Assembly: GCA_016713365.1 (NCBI GenBank)
Contig: JADJPG010000005.1
Coordinates: forward strand, 147,654-211,653
DNA from: Verrucomicrobiota bacterium
GTDB taxonomy: Bacteria > Verrucomicrobiota > Verrucomicrobiia > Limisphaerales > JADJPG01
Direction of reading: 5' to 3'
DNA: 64,000 nt
The translations under genes were made by a program, and so were the position numbers. The notes beneath the pieces are model-generated. The model made no database searches. It saw only the letters and a program-made list of their open reading frames with translations, and was not told where the DNA came from. Numbering within the stretch: the first letter of the stretch is position 1; each line of letters starts with the position of its first letter. Shown here piece after piece: positions 25,041 to 32,030 of the stretch.

Positions 25041-25523
25041 GTGCGTCCACGCAAACACCGCCTGTTGCTGGCGGATGATGACCGGGGGATTCGCGAGTCG
25101 TTGGGCAAGCTGCTCCGCGGCGTAGGCTACGACGTCATCGAAGCCTCCCACGGCGGGCAGGTGCTGGAGATGGTATTCAACGAGCCGTTTGATTTGCTGT
25201 TGCTCGACCTGAACATGCCGGAGATGGATGGCTGGGAAACACTCTCCCACGTCACGCATCTCCGCCCCACCCTGCCCATTGTGGTAATCACCGCACAGCC
25301 GAACCAGCGGGGCTGGCTGAGCCGCGGTGGTGCCCATGCGCTGATGGAGAAGCCCTTGGATCTTCCTCTCCTGCTAAAAACTCTGCATGAACTGCTCAGC
25401 GAGCAACGGCCTCAAGTTAATGCTGAAGAACCAACCAGCCGGCCCCGTTTCCGGCACCTGCCTCCCCGCAGGTTCACCATGGACTTCGCCAAGCAAGTCC
25501 GCGGCTGGGGAATCAATGACTAA
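25041..25523 (+). CDS. single-domain response regulator
   Basis: 160 residues from GTG 25041. One receiver domain: LLLADDDRGIRESLG acidic cluster, phospho-acceptor aspartate in LLLLDLNMPEMDG, switch Thr in VVITAQPN, and lysine in LMEKPL. About 40 basic, Pro-rich residues follow with no output domain, so it probably acts by binding another protein. The true start may be ATG 24978: if the six-C run at 25028-25033 has one C too many, MSTDSANTTGDSS... VPPLAVRPRKHRLLLADDD reads straight in. It ends 11 bases before terC. Confidence 0.8.
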   Translation: MRPRKHRLLLADDDRGIRESLGKLLRGVGYDVIEASHGGQVLEMVFNEPFDLLLLDLNMPEMDGWETLSHVTHLRPTLPIVVITAQPNQRGWLSRGGAHALMEKPLDLPLLLKTLHELLSEQRPQVNAEEPTSRPRFRHLPPRRFTMDFAKQVRGWGIND

Positions 25524-25534
25524 CTCACTCCTTA

Positions 25535-26527
25535 ATGACTGATACAACCTGGCTCTGGATCGGATTCAACGTTTTCGTGCTATTCATGCTGGCGCTCGAC
25601 CTCGGCGTCTTCCACCGGAAGGCGCACGTCGTTACCTTCAAGGAATCGATGACCTGGACGGTCGTGTGGATCGGCCTGGCGCTCGCCTTCAACGCCGGCG
25701 TCTGGCACTTCGCCGGACCGCAAAAGGGCCTCGAATTCTTCACCGGTTACCTCATCGAGAAATCGCTCAGCGTGGACAACGTTTTCGTCTTCGCCCTGCT
25801 CTTTTCCTACTTCGCTGTGCCGGCGCAGTATCAGCACAAAGTTCTTTTCTGGGGCATCCTCGGCGCCCTCGTCATGCGCGCGGCCATGATTGTCGCCGGC
25901 GCCGCGCTCATCACAAAATTCACCTGGATCATCTACATCTTCGGCGGGTTTCTCGTGCTGACCGGTGTCAAAATGATCTTCAAGAAGGAGGAAGAAATTC
26001 ATCCCGAGCGGAACCCGGTGGTGCGCTGGTTCAAGCGTCTCATGCCCGTCACCAGCGATTATCGCGGCGACAAGTTCTTCATCCGTGAGAACGGCGTCCG
26101 CATGGCCACTCCGCTCTTCGTCGTGCTGCTGCTCGTCGAGGTGAGCGATCTGATTTTTGCCGTCGACAGCATCCCGGCCATCTTCGCCGTCACCACGGAT
26201 CCGTTCATCGTCTACACCTCGAACGTCTTCGCGATCCTCGGTCTCCGCTCGCTTTACTTCGCGCTTGCGGGAGTAATGGACAAGTTCCACTACCTCAAGA
26301 TCGGCCTGGGCGCCGTGCTGGCCTTCGTCGGAGTGAAGATGTTGCTCGCCCATTCCGCGTGGAAAATCCCCACGCTGCCCTCCCTCGGCGTCGTGGTCCT
26401 CATCCTGGCCATCGCCGTCGTCGCCTCGCTGATGCGGCCCCGGAAACCGAAAGCAGCGGACAAGATCGCGGGCGGCGGCCCCGGTGCCGCCATCAACCCC
26501 GTCGCGACCACAGTCGTCGAATCGTGA
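25535..26527 (+). CDS. TerC-family integral membrane protein
   Basis: 330 residues with about nine hydrophobic helices. Family motifs include LDLGVFHRKAH, EKSLSVDNVFVFALLF and LLVEVSDLIFAVDSIPAIFAVT, whose membrane aspartates are the conserved metal-binding candidates. TerC/Alx proteins are linked to metal-ion export (manganese in several species) and tellurite or pH stress. The C-terminal tail is Pro/Ala-rich. It sits directly upstream of the putative zinc locus, but a palindromic operator candidate lies in between, so it may be separately controlled. No yybP-ykoY-type leader fits in the 11-base gap upstream. Confidence 0.93.
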   Translation: MTDTTWLWIGFNVFVLFMLALDLGVFHRKAHVVTFKESMTWTVVWIGLALAFNAGVWHFAGPQKGLEFFTGYLIEKSLSVDNVFVFALLFSYFAVPAQYQHKVLFWGILGALVMRAAMIVAGAALITKFTWIIYIFGGFLVLTGVKMIFKKEEEIHPERNPVVRWFKRLMPVTSDYRGDKFFIRENGVRMATPLFVVLLLVEVSDLIFAVDSIPAIFAVTTDPFIVYTSNVFAILGLRSLYFALAGVMDKFHYLKIGLGAVLAFVGVKMLLAHSAWKIPTLPSLGVVVLILAIAVVASLMRPRKPKAADKIAGGGPGAAINPVATTVVES

Positions 26528-26552
26528 ACCGTCCTCCGCCCCGGCGCGGCCC

Positions 26553-26571
26553 TTTGCAACTCATTTGCAAA
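26553..26571. promoter_or_regulatory. perfect 7-5-7 palindrome, candidate Zur/Fur-family operator
   Basis: TTTGCAACTCATTTGCAAA: TTTGCAA (26553-26559) and TTGCAAA (26565-26571) are exact reverse complements around a 5-base spacer. At 19 bp it has the length and dyad symmetry of Fur/Zur-family operators. It lies between terC and the His-rich first gene of a locus that encodes a Zur-like regulator. That it is the binding site is an inference. Confidence 0.5.
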
Positions 26572-26639
26572 GATTGAACCCGCGCCGGGAATGATTGCAC
26601 TTGTTGCTGCGGGCGGACGTCGGATTAACTGCGAGCAGC

Positions 26640-26969
26640 GTGCAAAAACCGCGTCACAACTCCGTCTGTCGCGACGCCGCGAGCCTCCTCGCGGCCCTGG
26701 TTCTTTGCGCGCTGGTCCTCCTCTGCGGCACGCTCGCGGGCAGCCCTTCGTTGCATGAACACGTTCATCACGACGCAGAGCACGCTGAGCACGAGTGCGT
26801 CATTTCCCTGTTCGCCAACGGATCGATTCACTTCGAGCCCGCTGCTCCCGTGCACGCAGCACCCATCGTTTCAGCGGCATTGCCGGAACCTCCGGCACTG
26901 ACTGTTCTTCTTCCCGCGCTCACGTTGCTGTTTCCGCAGGAACGCGGCCCGCCCGTTCTCCCCTCCTGA
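26640..26969 (+). CDS. small His-rich exported/membrane protein
   Basis: About 109 residues from GTG 26640 (the frame is open from TTG 26595). One hydrophobic export helix (AASLLAALVLCALVLLCGTLAG) is followed by a His/acidic cluster HEHVHHDAEHAEHEC (about residues 39-53), a likely metal ligand set facing the periplasm. A second hydrophobic stretch (ALTVLLPALTLLF) is near the end. It resembles the DUF2946-like small proteins seen with metal systems, but I am not certain of the family. First gene after the palindromic operator candidate, so probably the head of the metal locus. Confidence 0.65.
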   Translation: MQKPRHNSVCRDAASLLAALVLCALVLLCGTLAGSPSLHEHVHHDAEHAEHECVISLFANGSIHFEPAAPVHAAPIVSAALPEPPALTVLLPALTLLFPQERGPPVLPS

Positions 26970-27125
26970 ATCCGCCTTCGCGGATTCCCCGCATCGTCCC
27001 TCGCGCGATCACTGTGGCCGGTTCCATCCGGCCGCTGACACGGATCGCCCGAGGTCAAAACCCGTTCCATTCCGGAACCCCACCGGCTCCAAGTCGCCAT
27101 CGGGTTCCCGCAGCGCAATCAAGCC

Positions 27126-27854
27126 ATGTATCCATTCCGGCGTGAATGGCCGAACCCCGGCCAGTCCCGCGCGTTTACCTTGATCGAATTGCTGGTGGTA
27201 ATCGCCATCATCGCGATTCTGGCGAGCCTGCTGTTGCCTTCGCTGGCCGGAGCCAAGGGCAAGGCGCGGCAGGCTGCCTGCCTGTCCAATCTCCGGCAGA
27301 TCGGCATTGGCATGCGCATGTACGCGGACGACAACGACGGATTCCTGCCTACCACCACGCACGGCACCGGCACCAATGCTTCGTGGATTTACCAACTGGC
27401 GTCCGACTTGGGGAACGTCGACAAGATTCGCGCCTGCGCTTCCGACCCCAAAGCGGAAGACCGCCTCTCCGTGGCCGGCACCAGCTACATCATGAACGAA
27501 TTCACCTCGGTCGATGCCGTGGATCCGTTTGGCTTCACCGACCCGAATGATTCCTTCCGTAAAGTCGACGCGCTCGCCAATCCCGCCGAGACCATCACCG
27601 TCTTCGAATGCGCGAACGGGATGAGCCCCAGCATTTTCAACGATCATACCCATTCCCGAAACTGGCTGAGCGGCTGGCAATCGGTCATTAGGGACATCCA
27701 ACCGGACCGGCACGCCGCCGGCGGTCCTCGCGGTGATCACAGCAGTGGCGTGGCGAACTATCTCTTCGCGGACGGCCACGCCGCCGCCCTGCAAGCATCG
27801 CCATTGAAGCAGCGGATTCGGGCCGGAGACAACTTCGCGCGACCACCCAAATGA
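27126..27854 (+). CDS. type II-secretion/type IV-pilus-like pseudopilin
   Basis: 242 residues with a prepilin leader: basic start, then AFTLIELLVVIAIIAILASLLLPSL, with Glu21 as the +5 residue after cleavage before F17. The rest has the features common in verrucomicrobial and planctomycete pseudopilins: KARQAACLSNLRQIGIGMRMYADDNDGFLP, then a late H-x10-DG (HSSGVANYLFADG), a variant of the H-x9-DG motif. These proteins occur in large families whose structural role is poorly known. It lies in the metal locus between the His-rich protein and the choice-of-anchor M proteins, an unusual place. Confidence 0.9.
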   Translation: MYPFRREWPNPGQSRAFTLIELLVVIAIIAILASLLLPSLAGAKGKARQAACLSNLRQIGIGMRMYADDNDGFLPTTTHGTGTNASWIYQLASDLGNVDKIRACASDPKAEDRLSVAGTSYIMNEFTSVDAVDPFGFTDPNDSFRKVDALANPAETITVFECANGMSPSIFNDHTHSRNWLSGWQSVIRDIQPDRHAAGGPRGDHSSGVANYLFADGHAAALQASPLKQRIRAGDNFARPPK

Positions 27855-27922
27855 GAATTTCAGACCAACCCTGAACAGGACCAACCGTCACGGACGACAC
27901 GAAACAACATCCATCAATCAGC

Positions 27923-28651
27923 ATGAAAACCAACCTACTCCGAATCGCCGGCCTGATGAGCGCCGGCATTCTCAGCGCGAGCCACGCAGTGCAGGCACAA
28001 ACCACTCTGAGCACCGAACACGTCGATATCGGCGTCGCCTACGAAGACGGCGCTTGGGATCTCCACGTTCACGACGAAACCAACGACGTCGAATACGAAC
28101 CCGCCGACGCGATCCTTCAAGTCGGCGCGACCGCGGAGACAACCGTCTCGTCCAATCCGCTCTTCAGCTTCCTCGGCACCGCCGGCAGCGCCACCTGGAT
28201 CCTGCCCGCCGTGCAGAATCCGGGTCTGCTCTTCCTCGGCTTTGGCGCAGAAGAAATCGAGTCCGGCGTGTTCGCCGGAGACAGCATCAGCGTGCATCTG
28301 CGCAGCGTGAATGGTCCCGGGACCTTCGCCGTGTTCGCGTTCGATGGCGCGACCGGCAACCCGCAAGTCTTCATGAACTCCGGCGATGGATTTGGAGCCG
28401 GCGATTCATTCCTCGTTCCCGCGGGCGGCCACTCGGATCTGAACTGGGCCTTCAGCGCGCCCGGCACCTACACCGTGAGCTTCGAAGCCTCGGGAACGTT
28501 GGTCGATGGCAACGCGTTCATCACCAGCGGCCCGGTTGACTACACCTTCCAGGTCGTGCCCGAACCATCCACCTGGGCGCTGCTCGGCGTGTCGTTCGCC
28601 GGCTTCGTGCTCTGGCAACTGCGCCGTCGTCACACCGCCGCGCAGCCTTGA
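27923..28651 (+). CDS. choice-of-anchor M domain protein with PEP-CTERM sorting signal
   Basis: 242 residues. Signal peptide to about A25 (SASHAVQAQ). Residues about 28-205 (LSTEHVDIGVAYEDGAWDLHVHD, ATWILPAVQNPGLLFLGFG, GPGTFAVFAF, LNWAFSAPGTYTVSFEASG) match the choice-of-anchor M/TIGR03769 surface domain, known mostly from actinobacterial proteins encoded beside zinc/manganese ABC transporters. A C-terminal VPEPST motif at 212, then a hydrophobic segment and Arg cluster form a PEP-CTERM tag, processed by exosortase. It is thus an exported, sorted form of a metal-transport-associated domain. Followed by a hairpin terminator and a paralogue. Confidence 0.88.
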   Translation: MKTNLLRIAGLMSAGILSASHAVQAQTTLSTEHVDIGVAYEDGAWDLHVHDETNDVEYEPADAILQVGATAETTVSSNPLFSFLGTAGSATWILPAVQNPGLLFLGFGAEEIESGVFAGDSISVHLRSVNGPGTFAVFAFDGATGNPQVFMNSGDGFGAGDSFLVPAGGHSDLNWAFSAPGTYTVSFEASGTLVDGNAFITSGPVDYTFQVVPEPSTWALLGVSFAGFVLWQLRRRHTAAQP

Positions 28652-28723
28652 ACAACCCTTTGCTGTAGGCCGCCTCGCGGCCGGCAGGGGACTGACTCAC
28701 CCCGGCTGATACAGCACCTGAAA

Positions 28724-28759
28724 GGCGGTGGCCGGCTAATCCTTTCTCCGGCCACCGCC
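28724..28759 (+). terminator. hairpin between the two anchor-M genes
   Basis: A perfect 12-bp stem GGCGGTGGCCGG (28724-28735) with CCGGCCACCGCC (28748-28759), loop of 12 bases, followed shortly by CGCAGTTTTAC. It may terminate or attenuate transcription from the upstream genes before the second paralogue. Confidence 0.55.
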
Positions 28760-28796
28760 CGCAGTTTTACCAGAAACGTCTGCCGTTCCCGATGCC

Positions 28797-29843
28797 ATGA
28801 ATGCTGTTCCGATTGTTCTCGGTCTCGCCGCCTCGCTCGCCGCTGACGGAGTTGCGCAAACCAATTTCACTACTCTGACCCGTGAGCATACGGATATGCG
28901 CATCCTCTACAGCCCCACCGGCAGCAACGTGCTGGAGCTCGTGATGCGCGATGAAGATAGCAGCCTCAATCACCGGACCAATGACGTCATCCTCATCGCA
29001 AAGGAACAAGCGCGCCTCACCCTTCCGGGCGGCACTCCGTTTGGCGACGCAGGGCAGCCGTTCTGGATCCTGCCGCAAACGCAGAACGCGAACCTGCTTT
29101 ACCTCGGCGTCTCCGCGGAAGGCATCGCCCAGAACATCTTCAACGGCCCCCTGACCATCTCGCTCAAGCGTCTCGAAGGCCCCGGATATTTCATGGCGTG
29201 GCAGGCCACCGGCCCGGGCCAGTTCAACATCCGCGTGAACACTCGCGACGGCATCTCCGCCGCTGACGCGTTCACGCCCATCATCGGCAGCCACGAGCAT
29301 TTCAACTGGGGCTTCAGCTCCACCGGCGTCTTCTCGCTCACGTTCCAGGTTACCGGCCGGCGCCTCGGTGAGAGCACCAACATCATCAGCCCCGAATGCA
29401 CCTTCGTCTTCCACGTTCTCCCGCTCGCGCCGCCGACCAACTTCGTCGCCTGGCAGCGCAGCCACTGGCCGCCGGGATTCAATCCCGCCATCGCAGCCAA
29501 CACGGCTGATCCCGACGCCGACACATTCAGCAACTGGCACGAATACGCGTTCGGGCTCTCGCCCACGAATGCGAATCCCATCACCACAGCCCCAGGCTTC
29601 GCTTGGATCGAAGAAGGCACGCAACGCTTCGGCAGCCTCGCCATCACGCGCTATCAGCCCGCGCTCGATCTCGACTACGCCGTGGAGGCGGCGGACGCGA
29701 TCATTGGTCCATGGACTCGGCTCGAAAATGTCACTACTCTTGAGCCGAACCCAGACGGGTTGACTGAGCGGGTGACCGTGCGCGACACCGAAGCCGGCTC
29801 GAGCCCGCAGCGGTTCCTCCGACTAAACGTGAAGCCGCGCTGA
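28797..29843 (+). CDS. second choice-of-anchor M domain protein, calcium-loop-like C-terminus
   Basis: 348 residues. Short signal peptide (VLGLAASLAADGVAQ). The choice-of-anchor M domain runs about residues 25-215 (LTREHTDMRILYSPTG, FWILPQTQNANLLYLGVSAEG, GPGYFMAWQAT, FNWGFSSTGVFSLTFQVTG), paralogous to the previous gene. Instead of PEP-CTERM it carries TADPDADTFSNWHEYAFGLSP (about 237-257), a thrombospondin-3-like or EF-hand-like Asp-rich loop seen in verrucomicrobial secreted proteins, then a strand-rich C-terminal domain. No membrane tag, so secreted or associated by other means. Confidence 0.82.
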   Translation: MNAVPIVLGLAASLAADGVAQTNFTTLTREHTDMRILYSPTGSNVLELVMRDEDSSLNHRTNDVILIAKEQARLTLPGGTPFGDAGQPFWILPQTQNANLLYLGVSAEGIAQNIFNGPLTISLKRLEGPGYFMAWQATGPGQFNIRVNTRDGISAADAFTPIIGSHEHFNWGFSSTGVFSLTFQVTGRRLGESTNIISPECTFVFHVLPLAPPTNFVAWQRSHWPPGFNPAIAANTADPDADTFSNWHEYAFGLSPTNANPITTAPGFAWIEEGTQRFGSLAITRYQPALDLDYAVEAADAIIGPWTRLENVTTLEPNPDGLTERVTVRDTEAGSSPQRFLRLNVKPR

Positions 29844-30509
29844 ATGAATCGATTCAAACCAGTCAAACGTCGACATCTCGTTCTCCTCGCCATGACCGCA
29901 GCCGCGCCACTGATCCTGTCGTTGCCGCTGCTCGCGCAGACCAATTCCACACCCACCCAGCGCGGAGAAGTTCGCGGCAAACCCATCCAACGCCTGCCCG
30001 CCACGCCCGCTCCGGCGAAGGCGGCCGATGACACGCGCGTGACCGCATTGGACGCGCCCGACGCGCGCGACGGAGCATTCACGATCCTGAGTTTCGAAAA
30101 ACTTTCCGCCTACGACTACTTCGTCACCGAAATTCCGTCCCTGCTCGAACCCGAGCGCCTGGTGCTGCGCTCGACCAACTCCATTCCGCCACAGATCAAG
30201 GCCTACAACGGAAAGCGCGTCAGCATCAGCGGATTCGTCCGCCCCCTGCGCACGCAGAACCGGCTGGTCACGGAGTTCCTTCTCCTGCGGGACCAAGGCA
30301 CCTGCTGCTTCGGGTCGCGCGCACAGATGAACCATTTCGTCCGCGTGAAGCTCAAGGGCGGCGGATTCTCCCCGGGACTTCCCGTGCCCTACAAAGCCAC
30401 CGGCACGCTGTCCGTGGGCGAGGAATACGTGGGCGAGTTCCTCACCAGCATCTACTCGATGGACGCCGAGAAAGTCGTGCCGCAGCAGGAGGATCCCACC
30501 GGCCTATGA
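29844..30509 (+). CDS. DUF3299-family periplasmic protein
   Basis: 221 residues; the ATG at 29844 abuts the previous stop, so co-translated. Basic start and signal helix (HLVLLAMTAAAPLILSLPLLAQ) for export. A Pro/Ala linker precedes the DUF3299 core (KRVSISGFVRPL... TEFLLLRDQGTCCFGSRAQMN) with its characteristic C154-C155-F156-G157, a likely metal or redox site. I recall DUF3299 proteins as members of zinc-responsive operons in Proteobacteria, which fits the adjacent Zur-like gene (its start overlaps this stop). Biochemical role unknown. Confidence 0.8.
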   Translation: MNRFKPVKRRHLVLLAMTAAAPLILSLPLLAQTNSTPTQRGEVRGKPIQRLPATPAPAKAADDTRVTALDAPDARDGAFTILSFEKLSAYDYFVTEIPSLLEPERLVLRSTNSIPPQIKAYNGKRVSISGFVRPLRTQNRLVTEFLLLRDQGTCCFGSRAQMNHFVRVKLKGGGFSPGLPVPYKATGTLSVGEEYVGEFLTSIYSMDAEKVVPQQEDPTGL

Positions 30510-31048
30510 ACCAGTCCGCACCAGGCGAGTCCTCTCCGGCGTTGGCCGGCAAAGCGGCGACTTCGACGGAAAGCCGCCTCGCATGGGCGCTGGCCTTTTG
30601 CAGTCGCGCACAACTGGTGATGACGCCGGCGCGGAAGAAAATTCTCCAATACCTCGCCGCACGGCGCGTCCCGACCAGCATTGAGCTGATGGCCCGCTCG
30701 GAGGAGCTGCACGGCTCGTGCGACACCGTGACGATCTACCGCGCGCTCGGCCTCTTCAAGGAGATCGATCTCGTGCGCCAGGTCGGGCTCCTGAAGAAAA
30801 ACGCATTCTACGTGCTCAACGCACCGGGCGCACCGTGTCACTATCTCATCTGCCGCCACTGCGAGACGTTGATCGAACTGCCCTGCGATGACCCGGTGCA
30901 GGAATGGGCGCAACGCGCTTCTGCCGCGCACGGGTTCACCTCGGTTTATCACGAGCTGGAAATTTATGGCGTGTGTCCACGCTGCGCCGAAAGCCAGTCC
31001 GGCCAGCCGCGCCCGTCGAAGCTTCGCATCCGGCTCGACCCGGTGTGA
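30506..31048 (+). CDS. Fur-family regulator, Zur-like
   Basis: 180 residues, start overlapping the DUF3299 stop (ATGA). A 35-residue leader precedes the winged-helix region (MTPARKKILQYL, DTVTIYRALGLFKEIDLV). The dimerisation half has the structural-zinc pairs C116-x2-C119 (CRHC) and C157-x2-C160 (CPRC) and regulatory-site histidines near H112, H118 and H149. Fur, Zur, Mur and PerR are hard to separate by eye; the His-rich partners on both sides favour zinc sensing. It probably represses the locus through the 26553-26571 palindrome. Confidence 0.85.
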   Translation: MNQSAPGESSPALAGKAATSTESRLAWALAFCSRAQLVMTPARKKILQYLAARRVPTSIELMARSEELHGSCDTVTIYRALGLFKEIDLVRQVGLLKKNAFYVLNAPGAPCHYLICRHCETLIELPCDDPVQEWAQRASAAHGFTSVYHELEIYGVCPRCAESQSGQPRPSKLRIRLDPV

Positions 31049-31094
31049 CACGAGGAGTTGACCACTTGCCGTCGACGCACTAAATCCAACAGCA

Positions 31095-31583
31095 ATGCAC
31101 ATGAAACACTTGATCACCCTCGGCGCCACGGCGCTGGTCGCCGCCGCCCTCACCGCTTGCAAGGAGTCGCACAACCACGACCACGATCACGCCGGACACG
31201 GGCACCACCACACGCCGCCGCACGGCGGCACCGCCGTCGCGCTGGGCAAGGAAGAGTTTCATCTCGAGCTCGTCCTGGACGCGACCAACGCCACGATACA
31301 GGCCTACGTGATGGACGGCCATTTGGAGAACTACATCCGCGTCACCAACGCCACCTTCAACGTCGTGGCATCGACCGACGGTCCGCCGAAGACGCTGACG
31401 TTTCAGGCGGTGGCCAGCACAGCCAGCGGCGAGAAAGTGGGCGACACTTCGCTCTTCGAAGCGAAGGCTGACTGGCTGAAGACCACGCCCAAGTTTGACG
31501 GCGTGCTGGAGGAACTCACCGTGCGCGGGAAGAAATTCGAGAAGGTCCCTTTCAACTTTCCCAAGGGCAACCACGCCCACTGA
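31095..31583 (+). CDS. His-rich metal-binding lipoprotein
   Basis: 162 residues. Signal peptide with lipobox LTAC at Cys22 (from ATG 31095; ATG 31101 is possible). Immediately after the lipid anchor comes a His-rich block HNHDHDHAGHGHHHTPPHGG that can bind several zinc or nickel ions. The remaining 110 residues are strand-rich (EEFHLELVLDATNATIQAYVMDG, KTLTFQAVAST) and end with a His-bearing tail (GNHAH). It is likely a periplasm-facing metal buffer, last gene of the Zur-linked locus, 47 bases after the regulator. Confidence 0.82.
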   Translation: MHMKHLITLGATALVAAALTACKESHNHDHDHAGHGHHHTPPHGGTAVALGKEEFHLELVLDATNATIQAYVMDGHLENYIRVTNATFNVVASTDGPPKTLTFQAVASTASGEKVGDTSLFEAKADWLKTTPKFDGVLEELTVRGKKFEKVPFNFPKGNHAH

Positions 31584-31591
31584 CACTGCCC

Positions 31592-31957
31592 TCAGAGCAG
31601 CACGACCGTGATTCCCTCATTGGCGCGCTCGAGGTCCGGGTCGCCATTGAGTTCAGGAAAGCGGTTCAGCGCATCAAGAGTCGCCGCATTGAATATGCTC
31701 AGCTGCTCGCCGGGAATGTAGCCCGAGATGGCACCTTCCTTCTTGCGCAGCGCCAGCGATTTCCTCAAGGCGTGACACAGCTTCCCGCCAACGCCCGACG
31801 AGCCGTAGCCGTGAATCACCTTCAGGACCCGCACCCGCCGGGATTTCGCTGAACGCAACTCCTCCGCGAGCCGGCGGCGCGCCTCGTCCACGGTCGGGAA
31901 ATCCATCTCCAGATTCACGCAGTGAACAAAACGCGGCAGGTTGGAAGATGACTTCAT
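31592..31957 (-). CDS. Smr-domain protein
   Basis: 121 residues. The Smr signature is present: an early VNLEMDFPTVDEARRRLAEEL, then LKVIHGYGSSGVGGKLCHALRKSL, where H-G-x-G-S-S-G matches the usual HGxGxG nuclease loop. Stand-alone Smr proteins resemble the MutS2 C-terminus and can nick nucleic acids; the small size here matches the single-domain class. It ends 8 bases from the convergent lipoprotein gene. Confidence 0.8.
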   Translation of the reverse strand: MKSSSNLPRFVHCVNLEMDFPTVDEARRRLAEELRSAKSRRVRVLKVIHGYGSSGVGGKLCHALRKSLALRKKEGAISGYIPGEQLSIFNAATLDALNRFPELNGDPDLERANEGITVVLL

Positions 31958-32030
31958 GGTCGTAGGGCCGAAGAATAGATTGTTGCGAAGCCGGCGGCAA
32001 TGCGGCGAAAGAATTCAACGACGAACAAAG

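Noticed and set aside
24510..25337. 275-codon minus-strand open frame antisense to the response regulator
   Set aside because: It covers the receiver coding sequence on the other strand and its protein shows no domain; high-GC DNA gives long antisense frames.
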